Shown here: positions 42,820 to 49,841 of the stretch, in pieces | Numbering within the stretch: position 1 is the stretch's first letter | Layout of the letters: every line of letters starts with the position of its first letter | Source of the DNA: Cellulosimicrobium sp. Marseille-Q4280 | GTDB lineage: Bacteria > Actinomycetota > Actinomycetes > Actinomycetales > Cellulomonadaceae | Reading direction: 5' to 3' | NCBI RefSeq assembly: GCF_943181405.1 | Contig: NZ_CALPBY010000009.1 | Span: 124,001-188,000 of the forward strand | DNA length: 64,000 nt | Notes under the pieces: model-generated | Database searches by the model: none | Told to the model about the DNA's origin: nothing | The model's input: the letters and a program-made list of their open reading frames with translations, nothing else | Made by a program: the position numbers and the translations under genes

Positions 42820-42966
42820 CGTAGCCGCCTCGCGCGGCACCTGCCCGCGGACCACCTTGCCGGTCCGGCCGCGGGCCGAGTGGACCGGCGATGGGTGCTC
42901 TCGCGGGTCGACCCGAACTCGACTCGCCACAGCCGCCGGACCACCTGCACGGGTGGGCCGGCGTGC

Positions 42967-43039
42967 GCCCGCCTAGCTCAGAGGTCAGAGCGTCCGCCTT
43001 GTAAGCGGAGGGTCGTGGGTTCGACTCCCACGGTGGGCT
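42967..43039 (+). tRNA. tRNA-Thr (TGT)
   Basis: Acceptor GCCCGCC/GGTGGGC, anticodon loop CTTGTAA. Confidence 0.94.
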
Positions 43040-43177
43040 CATGGTCGCGCGACGCGTCCACACCCGGGCCCGGCCCGGGCAGGCGGCAGGACTCTCCAGC
43101 AGGGTGGACTCGGAGACCAGGAATCCGCCCGTCGCACGACCAGCACGACGGCCCGCGCGAGCCGTGATCGCGTCCCT

Positions 43178-43249
43178 TCCCCGGTAGCTCAACGGCAGAG
43201 CGTCCGATTGTTAATCGGCAGGTTCCTGGTTCGAATCCAGGTCGGGGAG
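43178..43249 (+). tRNA. tRNA-Asn (GTT)
   Basis: Acceptor TCCCCGG/TCGGGGA, anticodon loop TTGTTAA, G73. Confidence 0.95.
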
Positions 43250-43308
43250 CGCAGCAGTCGTGGCGCGCAGCACCACGGCGTGCACGGGTCGCCCACGTCA
43301 CGGGCGGT

Positions 43309-43428
43309 GCAGGGCTGCCGGAGCGGCCGAACGGAACCGCCCCCTCGTGGGCGGTGGGATGCACCGCGTCGCCTGCCCTCGGGTGGGCGCGCGGTGGGTC
43401 CCCGGAGGTTCGAATCCTCCGCCCTGTG
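43309..43428 (+). tRNA. Oversized tRNA-Ser-like element
   Basis: 120 nt. Acceptor GCAGGGC/GCCCTGT, Ser-like D arm (GCCGGAGCGGCCGAACGG), T arm GGAGG-TTCGAAT-CCTCC, G73. The anticodon arm ACCGCC/GGCGGT has an 8-nt loop, and the variable region is about 48 nt with its own nested stems. Anticodon not assignable. Confidence 0.5.
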
Positions 43429-43494
43429 CGTGGGTCCACCAGCGATGCCCAGGCTGCGGCCGAAGCTGGCGTTGGCCGTCGACAAGGCCACCCT

Positions 43495-43582
43495 GGTAGG
43501 TGAACTCCGCGGTGGCGCGGGGCCCCGGTTGCTAACCGGGTGGGTCGCTTCGGCGGCTGAGGTTCGAGCCCTCCGGCTACCG
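43495..43582 (+). tRNA. tRNA-Ser (GCT)
   Basis: Class II, anticodon loop TTGCTAA, acceptor GGTAGGT/GGCTACC with one mismatch, G73. Confidence 0.9.
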
Positions 43583-43584
43583 CG

Positions 43585-44151
43585 TCAGCGGCGCGCCAGG
43601 TTCCGCCAGATCGGCAGCCGGCCGACCGCGTCGTACTTGCTCATGAGCACCTGCAGGTCGTTCAGCCCGTGCCTGGCGGCGTCCAGGTCTGACCGAGCCG
43701 CGTCCATCGCGCGCTTGAAGTCGCCGCCGGCCGGCCGTCCGCTGCGGCTCGCCATCCGCGCTCGCACCACAGCAAGCTCCTGGACGTCGGCGCGTGCCAG
43801 GTCCAGCGCCGTGAGCACGCGCGACCCACCGGTCACCAGGCGCGGGGAGACGATCTCCATCTCGATGAGCGTGGCGCGGGTCTCCTGCATCGCCGGGTCG
43901 AGCTCGGCGGGCTCGGGCAGATCCTTGCCCTGGTTGGACTGCTGCATCGACGCCTCGCGCTCCTGCAGCAGGCGCAGCGAGGTGTTCGCCGCCCGCCAGA
44001 ACCGCAGGTGCACGTCGCGGCGGCGGTTCGCGGCATCCCCGCGCTGCTGCAGCCGCACTGCGGTCAGGGCCACGACGCCGCTGAGGAGAGCTGCGACGAG
44101 CGCGACGCCCACCGCGGCGGTCGCGATCACGTTCTCCGGTGTCCAGGTCAC
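43585..44151 (-). CDS. Membrane-anchored helical protein, 188 aa
   Basis: Minus strand, GTG 44151. One N-terminal membrane helix (about 9-32), then an all-helical, charged cytoplasmic domain, possibly coiled coil. It lies head-on to the tRNA array and ends 3 nt from tRNA-Ser, so read-through in either direction would be antisense. No family recognised. Confidence 0.7.
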   Translation of the reverse strand: MTWTPENVIATAAVGVALVAALLSGVVALTAVRLQQRGDAANRRRDVHLRFWRAANTSLRLLQEREASMQQSNQGKDLPEPAELDPAMQETRATLIEMEIVSPRLVTGGSRVLTALDLARADVQELAVVRARMASRSGRPAGGDFKRAMDAARSDLDAARHGLNDLQVLMSKYDAVGRLPIWRNLARR

Positions 44152-44395
44152 ACGCGCACTCTAGTGGCGCGCGTGCCGGTCTCTGGCGGCCGCACCGCGG
44201 CCCCACGACGCTGTCCGAACCCACCGTTCAGACGCCACCCCGGACCTCCCCGGAGCGGTCGAGCGAAGGCGGGTACGACAGATGCTCCTGGCGGACAGCG
44301 CGAGGAGAGCCACCACGAAGCCTGAGTCCGGCGGAGGTGGGTGGCGACCCGGCTCGGGGACGTCGCGCGGCGGTGCGCGGCGTGCAGAGCGACAT

Positions 44396-44485
44396 GGAAG
44401 GTGAACCGGACAGGCGTGCCGGGACCGCCTGGAAAGCGCGTCGGTCGGCCTCGGGCCGGCTGGGGATCACGTCCTCCTCCTTCCG
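44396..44485 (+). tRNA. tRNA-Ser (GGA), divergent
   Basis: Acceptor GGAAGG/CCTTCC, D stem CCGG/CCGG, anticodon loop CTGGAAA (GGA) on a weak stem, variable arm GGCC-TCG-GGCC, T loop ATCACGT (A54), G73. Fills the Ser UCC codon otherwise missing from the set. Confidence 0.6.
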
Positions 44486-44529
44486 CCTCGCCGCCTTTGC
44501 GGTGCGTCTGGCCCACGACACGGGCTCAT

Positions 44530-44602
44530 GTGGGTGTAGCTCAGCTGGTAGAGCGCGAGGTCGCCATCCTCGAGGCCGCGGGTTCGAACCCCGTCTCCCA
44601 CT
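44530..44602 (+). tRNA. tRNA-Gly (GCC)
   Basis: Anticodon loop TCGCCAT, acceptor GTGGGTG/CTCCCAC with one T-T mismatch, CCA encoded. Confidence 0.93.
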
Positions 44603-44685
44603 CCAGTCACGCGCTCGGCTCCGGCCGGGCGGGTTGCGGCCATCGCCCAGCCGCACGCGCCCCGGCGCGGACCTCCGGGGATCTC

Positions 44686-44758
44686 GCGGATGAAGCTCAA
44701 CAGGTTGAGCGCGACCCTCCCACGGTCGAGGCAGCGGGTTCGAGTCCCGTCATCCGCT
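44686..44758 (+). tRNA. tRNA-Gly (CCC)
   Basis: Acceptor GCGGATG/CATCCGC, anticodon loop CTCCCAC. Confidence 0.93.
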
Positions 44759-44841
44759 CGAGGCAGGCCACCTGCCGTCGCGTCGCCCCGCCCGCACCGG
44801 GACGGCGAGGCACGAGTGGCAGGAGCGTCCCGCGGCGCCCG

Positions 44842-44862
44842 ACGCCCGGCCTTGACAGCCGG
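44842..44862 (+). other. Isolated anticodon-arm-like hairpin
   Basis: GCCCGGC-CTTGACA-GCCGGGC: 7-bp stem with a 7-nt loop having U33 and TGA at 34-36 (Ser-like). No T arm follows. Confidence 0.3.
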
Positions 44863-44926
44863 GCACCTTCACCGCCCCTCAGTAGGGGGTATGGGGAGGC
44901 GGGGTGCGACGTCGCGGGGCGATCTT

Positions 44927-44999
44927 GGGGACGTGGCGCAGCTGGTAGCGCACCTGCATGGCATGCAGGGGGTCGCGGGTTCGAACCCCGCCGTCTCCA
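44927..44999 (+). tRNA. tRNA-Ala (GGC)
   Basis: Acceptor GGGGACG/CGTCTCC, anticodon loop ATGGCAT, A73. Confidence 0.94.
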
Positions 45000-45029
45000 C
45001 AGGCGCCGGCCCATCATCGGGCCGGACTC

Positions 45030-45102
45030 GCGCTCGTAGCTCAGCGGATAGAGCACCTGCCTCCGGCGCAGGGGGTCGCAGGTTCGAGTCCTGCCGAGCG
45101 CA
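45030..45102 (+). tRNA. tRNA-Arg (CCG)
   Basis: Acceptor GCGCTCG/CGAGCGC, anticodon loop CTCCGGC, A73. Confidence 0.95.
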
Positions 45103-45138
45103 CGCAGCATCACCACGTCGGCCCTGTGTGGGCCGCAC

Positions 45139-45211
45139 GCGCGGCTAGCTCAGTTGGTAGAGCGCCGGCACGACATGCCGGATGTCCGGGGTTCGAGTCC
45201 CTGGTCGCGCA
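45139..45211 (+). tRNA. tRNA-Val (GAC) with C33
   Basis: Acceptor GCGCGGC/GTCGCGC, anticodon stem CCGGC/GCCGG, loop ACGACAT: GAC anticodon with C at position 33. Confidence 0.85.
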
Positions 45212-45213
45212 CT

Positions 45214-45287
45214 GTGTCCGTAGCTCAGACGGCTAGAGCGCCTGGATGTGGCCCAGGAGGTCGCGGGTTCGAGTCCCGTCGGACACC
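45214..45287 (+). tRNA. tRNA-His (GTG)
   Basis: Acceptor GTGTCCG/CGGACAC, C73, anticodon loop ATGTGGC, CCA encoded. The base at -1 is T, not the usual G. Confidence 0.92.
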
Positions 45288-45294
45288 CCACGTA

Positions 45295-45342
45295 CCGAGC
45301 TCACCGCCGCGCCCCTCCCTGGGCGCGCGGCGGTGAGCTCGG
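45295..45342. terminator. Perfect 18-bp hairpin terminator
   Basis: CCGAGCTCACCGCCGCGC and its complement around 12 nt. Separates the main tRNA block from the convergent minus-strand gene. Confidence 0.85.
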
Positions 45343-45348
45343 GTGCGG

Positions 45349-45915
45349 CTACAGCCAGACGGCGGACAGGATCTCCTGCTCCTGCCAGGCGTCCTCACCG
45401 TCGAGCGCGCGCAGCCCTGCGACGGTGACCTCGACGCGACGGCCGGCCACGTGCACCGTCGTGTCGTCGGGGCCGTAGTCGTCGTCGGCCTTGAGCCCTT
45501 CGGCGCTCAGGCTCTCAGGGGCACGGTAGGTGTCCAGCAGCCCCGTGACCTCGACCTCCAGCGTGAAGGTCAGGTTCCACAGCTCGTCGCCGTCGTAGTC
45601 GTCGACGTGCTGGACGTCGTTGACGTCGACCACGAGGGCACTGGCGTACCAGGCGTCGTGGAGCACCGCCGTCGTCGACTTCGCTGCCGCGAGCGCCCCC
45701 GCGGGGTGCCGCCGGGGCAGCTCGGAGGCGAAGTCGTCGGCCGCGCGGTCGGCCCAGCGCGGCCAGCCGAGCGAACGGGCTCGTGCGGCGCGCACGACGC
45801 CCAGGTGCCGGTTCGGGTCGAGAGCCGCGAGCTCACGCTGCGCGGCGGCGTAGGAGATGCCCTTCGCAGCGGCCAGTCGGCGCGCGTCACGGGGATCCAC
45901 AGGGTAGGTCGTCAT
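45349..45915 (-). CDS. Hypothetical protein with ARRLAAAKG-SYAAAQRE motif
   Basis: 188 aa, ATG 45915. The N-terminal DARRLAAAKGISYAAAQRELAAL matches the start of the ATPase at 53869 (ARRKAAVRALAASRGTTYTAALRE), a motif that may be a DNA- or partner-binding helix pair. The middle is beta-rich (LWNLTFTLEVEVTGLLDTY). No membrane segment. Its 5' side has a TACATT -10-like sequence on the minus strand. Confidence 0.7.
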   Translation of the reverse strand: MTTYPVDPRDARRLAAAKGISYAAAQRELAALDPNRHLGVVRAARARSLGWPRWADRAADDFASELPRRHPAGALAAAKSTTAVLHDAWYASALVVDVNDVQHVDDYDGDELWNLTFTLEVEVTGLLDTYRAPESLSAEGLKADDDYGPDDTTVHVAGRRVEVTVAGLRALDGEDAWQEQEILSAVWL

Positions 45916-46132
45916 GATCAGCTCTCTGCTGGGTGCTCGTCCCGCGCCGCGCATCCCAGTCTGCTGCTGGTCTGACGGTGATGAGGGCCCTGCAGCATCG
46001 GCGGTCCCGCCTTGTCCTCGTGGCGGCCGCCGCGGGGCTGGTCGCTCGGAGACCGGTCCATGCCATCACCGGTGCCTGAGAATGTAGCACCGCCACGAGC
46101 GGTGGCGTGGCGTTGTGGAGCGGCACCAGCGC

Positions 46133-46142
46133 TGCCGCACAT
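46133..46142 (+). promoter_or_regulatory. TGCCGCACAT promoter, leaderless
   Basis: Nine nt to ATG 46152. The element also forms a 6-bp hairpin with GCGGCA just upstream. Confidence 0.8.
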
Positions 46143-46151
46143 CGGTAGGGC

Positions 46152-46538
46152 ATGGCCACCACGACCGTGAACCGCCCGTCCCTGCCTGCTGTGCCGCAGG
46201 GCTGCCCTGCCCCGTCCCGGTTCAAGCTGCTGCTGCAGCCGCTGCGTGACGGGTCGACGTACGGCACGTCGCCGTACGCCCCGTTCGTGCTCAAGATCGA
46301 GTTCGAGGGTGAGCCCGGCCACGTCTCCTTCGACGAGGACTCCGGGCAGCTGTTCGCGCTGCTGATCGGCGGCGACGGCCGCATCGTCACCGGCCGCACG
46401 ACGCCCGCGCTGGACGCCGCGCTGGCCTGGTCCTCCCAGGTCTGGGCGGCCGTCTACCGCGAGCTGCTGACCGGCGGCATCGACCACCTGCGTCTGTGGG
46501 CGCTGGCGGCCGGGTTCGCCGTCTGGGAGCAGGACTGA
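46152..46538 (+). CDS. Hypothetical protein, 128 aa
   Basis: Leaderless ATG. A beta-strand pair (FVLKIEFEGEPGHVSFDEDSGQLFALLIGGDGRIVTGR) then helices. Soluble. No family recognised. tRNA-Cys starts 33 nt after the stop with no terminator, so the two are probably co-transcribed. Confidence 0.75.
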   Translation: MATTTVNRPSLPAVPQGCPAPSRFKLLLQPLRDGSTYGTSPYAPFVLKIEFEGEPGHVSFDEDSGQLFALLIGGDGRIVTGRTTPALDAALAWSSQVWAAVYRELLTGGIDHLRLWALAAGFAVWEQD

Positions 46539-46571
46539 CCGACCGACCCGCGCGCCCCCGGGCGCGCACCT

Positions 46572-46642
46572 GGTGCTGTGGCCGAGAGGCGAGGCAGCGG
46601 CCTGCAAAGCCGTCCACGCGGGTTCGAATCCCGCCAGCACCT
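46572..46642 (+). tRNA. tRNA-Cys (GCA)
   Basis: Acceptor GGTGCTG/CAGCACC, anticodon loop CTGCAAA, CCA encoded. Confidence 0.95.
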
Positions 46643-46651
46643 CCACCCCGC

Positions 46652-46726
46652 GCCCCTGTAGCTCAGCGGATCCAGAGCGGCCGGCTCCTACCCGGCAGGT
46701 CCCGGGTTCGAGTCCCGGCAGGGGCA
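46652..46726 (+). tRNA. tRNA-Arg (CCT)
   Basis: Acceptor GCCCCTG/CAGGGGC, anticodon loop CTCCTAC, A73. Confidence 0.95.
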
Positions 46727-46757
46727 CACCGACGACGCGACGACACCGAGGAGACAC

Positions 46758-47216
46758 GTGGCGACCGACGAGGACATCGACTGGGCGCAGAACGCGCGCG
46801 AGGCCGCCACCATCCTGGAGGCGCAGATCCCGGGCCTGCGGTTCGAGCGCCGCCGCGGCGACGTCGCCTCCTGGGGCTCCATCCCGATGCAGGCCTGGGG
46901 CATGCTCGACGACGCGCCGTTCTACTTCCGCTTCCGCAGCGACTACGCCTCCCTCGAGGTGTACCCCGGCGGGCAGGGCCTGGACGAGCGCAACATCCGC
47001 GCCCACCGCTCGGTGCGCGCCGTGCTCGTCGCGTCCCGCTCGCGCGTGACCGGCGACCCGTACGCGGGGTACCTCGGCGGGGCGAAGGCCGCAGAGGTGT
47101 TCGCCGACCTGCACGCCCGCCTGGCCCCGCCGAGCGAGGACAACCTGACGACGTCCGAGAGCATCGGCCGCGCCGTCGAGGCCCTCATGGCCCGCACGGA
47201 GCGCAGTGACGGCTGA
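46758..47216 (+). CDS. Hypothetical protein, 152 aa
   Basis: GTG 46758 with GAGGAGA upstream, 31 nt after tRNA-Arg and likely on the same transcript. Mixed alpha/beta soluble protein with a central PFYFRFRSDYASLEVYPGG strand region. No family recognised. Confidence 0.7.
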   Translation: MATDEDIDWAQNAREAATILEAQIPGLRFERRRGDVASWGSIPMQAWGMLDDAPFYFRFRSDYASLEVYPGGQGLDERNIRAHRSVRAVLVASRSRVTGDPYAGYLGGAKAAEVFADLHARLAPPSEDNLTTSESIGRAVEALMARTERSDG

Positions 47217-47222
47217 CATCTC

Positions 47223-47232
47223 TGCCGCACAT
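47223..47232 (+). promoter_or_regulatory. TGCCGCACAT promoter element
   Basis: 33 nt before ATG 47266, which has a GAGGAG ribosome site. Confidence 0.7.
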
Positions 47233-47265
47233 CAGCACGGGGACCACCCGAGCCTGAGGAGCGAC

Positions 47266-47739
47266 ATGAGCACCGACACCACCGCCGAGCCCGCGGGCCT
47301 GCCCGCCGAGACCGTGCTGCACACCACCAGCGGGCTCGCGAGTGTGGCCGACCTGGCCGCGACCGGCCGACCGGTGCACCTGCTGGCCCGTGGCCGCAAG
47401 GGCGGCATCGGGCACGCCAAGGCCCGCATCGTGCCAGTCGAGGGCGCCGCGACGCTGGTCCAGGTGGGGCTGGAGCACGGCGACGCCGTGGTGCTGGCCG
47501 CCACGCAGGGCGTCATCGCGCCGAGCGGCGACGTCCGGTGGGCCCACGAGCTCGCCGCCGGCACCGCCGTCGCGAGCACCCGCCCCCGCGGCTTCCGCGG
47601 CTGCGTCACCCCGAACCGCCAGCAGGTGCGGTCGGTCGCCAAGGTCGCCGAGCGCCAGCCGGTGTACCGGGTCATCGCGCCTGGGTACGTCGGCGTCGCG
47701 ACGGCGGCAGGGATCTACGTCCAGGTCGACCAGGCCTGA
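47266..47739 (+). CDS. Possible Hint/intein-fold protein, 157 aa
   Basis: Strand pattern resembles a stand-alone Hint domain: an N-terminal block (VLHTTSGLASVADLAATG), an LEHGDAVVLAATQGVIAPSGDVRWAHELAAGTAV segment like the TPxH...W..A.eL..GD intein block, and a C-terminal QPVYRVIAPGYVGVATAAGIYV. The catalytic N-terminal Cys/Ser and C-terminal His-Asn are not evident, so self-splicing is unlikely. Function unknown. Confidence 0.55.
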   Translation: MSTDTTAEPAGLPAETVLHTTSGLASVADLAATGRPVHLLARGRKGGIGHAKARIVPVEGAATLVQVGLEHGDAVVLAATQGVIAPSGDVRWAHELAAGTAVASTRPRGFRGCVTPNRQQVRSVAKVAERQPVYRVIAPGYVGVATAAGIYVQVDQA

Positions 47740-47816
47740 GCGTGCACGTAGGGCCTCCGCGGGCCCTCCGGCCACCGAGCCGGTGACGACGAGGTCGTCG
47801 AGCAAACCGCGGGCGA

Positions 47817-47890
47817 TGGGCACTAGCACAACTGGCAGTTGCGCCCGGCTCTGGACCGGGAGGTTCCAGGTTCGAATCCTGGGTGCCCAG
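47817..47890 (+). tRNA. tRNA-Gln (CTG)
   Basis: Acceptor TGGGCAC/GTGCCCA, anticodon loop CTCTGGA, G73. Confidence 0.94.
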
Positions 47891-48066
47891 CTCGAGGTCG
47901 AACGCCACCCGGATCCGCCGCACGCACCGCGGCGCCCGGGCGGGCACGGCCAGTCCTACCAGGCCCCAGTCCCAGGGGGCCCTTGCCGGTGCGAGCCGGT
48001 GGTGGGCAACGACGTCGCGGCACCGGGTGCGCTCGGGGCGGGCGTCGCGCAACACCTGGGACGCGA

Positions 48067-48140
48067 CGGGATGTGGCGCAGCTTGGTAGCGCGCGCGGCT
48101 GGGGGCCGCGAGGTCGCAGGTTCGAACCCTGTCATCCCGA
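48067..48140 (+). tRNA. tRNA-Pro (GGG)
   Basis: Acceptor CGGGATG/CATCCCG, anticodon loop CTGGGGG, A73. Confidence 0.94.
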
Positions 48141-48188
48141 CTCGTCGCCGGCTCGCCCGGCGCACCGCCGGCCACCGCGCCGGCACCT

Positions 48189-48261
48189 GGCTCCCTAGCT
48201 CAGTTGGTAGAGCGCTCGACTGAAAATCGAGAGGTCACCGGTTCGACCCCGGTGGGCGCCA
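48189..48261 (+). tRNA. tRNA-Phe (GAA)
   Basis: Anticodon loop CTGAAAA, acceptor GGCTCCC/GGGCGCC with one mismatch, A73. Confidence 0.92.
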
Positions 48262-48292
48262 CGCAGCCGTCCGTGACCGCGGGCGGCAGCTC

Positions 48293-48649
48293 GGGGCTGA
48301 CCGGTTTCGATCGGGCCCAGGGCGGTTGTTCAGGTCGAGCCGAGGCAGGCGACGCACCCTCGCAAATCAGGTGTCGCACCAAGAAGCGCCAAGCGCGACT
48401 TCGCCCTCACCGCGTAGCGGTGACGTCCGCGGCCGGGAAGTCCTGCCCCGAGCCGTACGGGCGCCGAGAAGCAGGACTCACCCCTTCGGCCGCGTCACGT
48501 GCGGGCCGTGCGGGGGACACCTCCACGTGACGACCAGGCGCTGCATCCGGCCCCCTCGGCAGCGCTCGGAACCCCGGGGCCGGTGACGCTCGTGAGGATC
48601 CCTTTCTGCCGTCCGGTCCGAGACGCGGGTTCGACTCCCGCCAGCTCCA
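48293..48649 (+). ncRNA. ssrA: tmRNA (transfer-messenger RNA)
   Basis: 357 nt. The 5' end GGGGCTGACCGGTTTCGAT is the conserved tmRNA start, and the 3' end is a T arm GCGGG-TTCGACT-CCCGC followed by CAGCTCC-A, pairing with the GGGGCTG 5' end. The tag frame starts at GCA 48376 and ends at TAG 48415: APRSAKRDFALTA. The ending RDFALTA matches actinobacterial tags (RDYALAA type) except T for A in the second-last position, which may alter protease recognition. It would rescue stalled ribosomes. A tmRNA on a mobile element is rare. Confidence 0.93.
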
Positions 48650-48702
48650 CAACCCGAGGCCCGTCGCCCGCGCGCACCCAACGCGCCGGCGCCTGGCCGC
48701 TC

Positions 48703-48720
48703 CTTCTCGTCTCTGTGCAG
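48703..48720 (+). repeat. 18-bp inverted repeat, right copy
   Basis: Exact reverse complement of 38462-38479. Confidence 0.8.
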
Positions 48721-48725
48721 CCCAC

Positions 48726-48735
48726 TGCCGCACAT
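48726..48735 (+). promoter_or_regulatory. TGCCGCACAT promoter element
   Basis: 51 nt before ATG 48787, which has a GAGGAG ribosome site. Confidence 0.7.
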
Positions 48736-48786
48736 GTACTTAGCGAGCCCCGACACCCTGCCGGGAGCCGACCAGAGGAGACGACG

Positions 48787-49233
48787 ATGGCCGCCCAGCC
48801 CGGCGTGCTCGTGCTGAACGCGGGCATGGAGCCGCTGCACCGCGTCACGCTGCAGCACGCGGTGCGCATGCTGGTTCGCAAGGTCGCCGTCGTCCACGAG
48901 GCCGCCACCGGCAAGATCGGCCCCTACGAGCGCCCGCGCGTGCTGCGCCTGGTCCGCTACGTCGCGATGGGGTGGGCCTACGCCCGCACCGGGTACGGCC
49001 CCGTCTCCAAGCAGGCGGTGCGCCGCCGTGACGGCGCCTGCGCGTACTGCGGCGGCCCGCCCGACACCGTCGACCACGTCCAGCCCAAGTCCCGCGGTGG
49101 GGCGAGCTCGTGGCTCAACCTCGTCGGCGCGTGCGTGCCGTGCAACCAGTTCAAGGCCGACCGCACGCCTGAGGAGGCTGGCATGACCCTGCTCATCACC
49201 CCGTACGACCCGACCCTGCGGCGCGCGGCGTGA
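48787..49233 (+). CDS. HNH endonuclease
   Basis: 148 aa. C-terminal HNH domain: CAYCGG, TVDHVQPKSRGG (His-containing catalytic strand), WLNLVGACVPCNQFKADR with the second Cys pair and Asn. The N-terminal VLVLNAGMEPLHRVTLQHAV is typical of the small phage and actinobacterial HNH proteins of this class. Likely a DNA nicking or cutting enzyme. Overlaps the deaminase gene by 4 nt, as in phage-like nucleotide-metabolism cassettes. Confidence 0.9.
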   Translation: MAAQPGVLVLNAGMEPLHRVTLQHAVRMLVRKVAVVHEAATGKIGPYERPRVLRLVRYVAMGWAYARTGYGPVSKQAVRRRDGACAYCGGPPDTVDHVQPKSRGGASSWLNLVGACVPCNQFKADRTPEEAGMTLLITPYDPTLRRAA

Positions 49234-49679
49234 GCCCGGTCGTCGTCGGCGAGCCGCAGACGCGACCCGACTGGGACGAGTGGCTGCTGGGCATCGCGCT
49301 GGCCGTGTCCCGGCGCGCCGACTGCCGCCGCCGCCAGGTCGGCGCCGTCGCGATGCACAACGACACCCACCGCATCCTGGGGACCGGGTACAACGGCTAC
49401 CCCGCGGGCAAGCCCGGCTGCCTGAGCGCCGGCGCCTGCCCGCGGGGCCAGCGGTCCTACGAGGAGGTCTCTGCGTCGACGACGTACGTCGGCTCGGCGA
49501 CCGGCTCGTGCGACGCGCTGCACGCCGAGGAGAACCTGATGCTGGAGCTGACCCGCGAGGAGCGGGCGAACTGCACCATCGGCGTCACCGACGAGCCGTG
49601 CCCGAACTGCCGGCGCGTGCTGGCCGGTTCCGGCGTCCGTCGCGTGATCTGGCCCGGCGGCGAGCTCACCTTCGACTGA
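49230..49679 (+). CDS. dCMP/cytidine deaminase family protein
   Basis: 149 aa from GTG 49230 (GTGA overlap). Zinc-deaminase motifs: HAEEN (proton shuttle) and EPCPNC (zinc ligands), with GTGYNGYP upstream as in dCMP deaminases. It would convert dCMP to dUMP for dTMP synthesis. Common in large phages and some plasmids. Confidence 0.88.
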   Translation: MSPVVVGEPQTRPDWDEWLLGIALAVSRRADCRRRQVGAVAMHNDTHRILGTGYNGYPAGKPGCLSAGACPRGQRSYEEVSASTTYVGSATGSCDALHAEENLMLELTREERANCTIGVTDEPCPNCRRVLAGSGVRRVIWPGGELTFD

Positions 49680-49773
49680 CCCGCCGACGTGGCCCCTCCG
49701 ATGTATGACACCCGGACGTGTGGGCGCGGCGACACACCACCAATCCTCCCCTCGGCGACGTCCACAGGTGACA

Positions 49774-49779
49774 TACAGT
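49774..49779 (+). promoter_or_regulatory. -10 hexamer TACAGT
   Basis: Housekeeping-type -10 in GTGACATACAGT. GTG 49786 follows after 6 nt, giving a leaderless 19-codon ORF whose TGA overlaps ATG 49842. A reverse TGTATGACAC lies at 49702. Confidence 0.5.
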
Positions 49780-49841
49780 CGAGGGGTGATCACCGCCCCG
49801 ACCCCGGGGCGTTTCGTACGTACGGCAGGAGACCCTCGCAG

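Noticed and set aside
38400-48600. Many 60-300 codon ORFs across the tRNA array on both strands
   Set aside because: They read through tRNA sequences (repeated GSNP/VRVP patterns come from T arms). Only genes with ribosome sites and non-tRNA content were kept (41015, 43585 minus, 45349 minus, 46152, 46758, 47266).
38312-48649. Ordinary chromosomal tRNA region
   Set aside because: Shared promoter family with the surrounding mobile-element genes and no chromosomal genes nearby; a chromosomal location is not excluded without the rest of the replicon.
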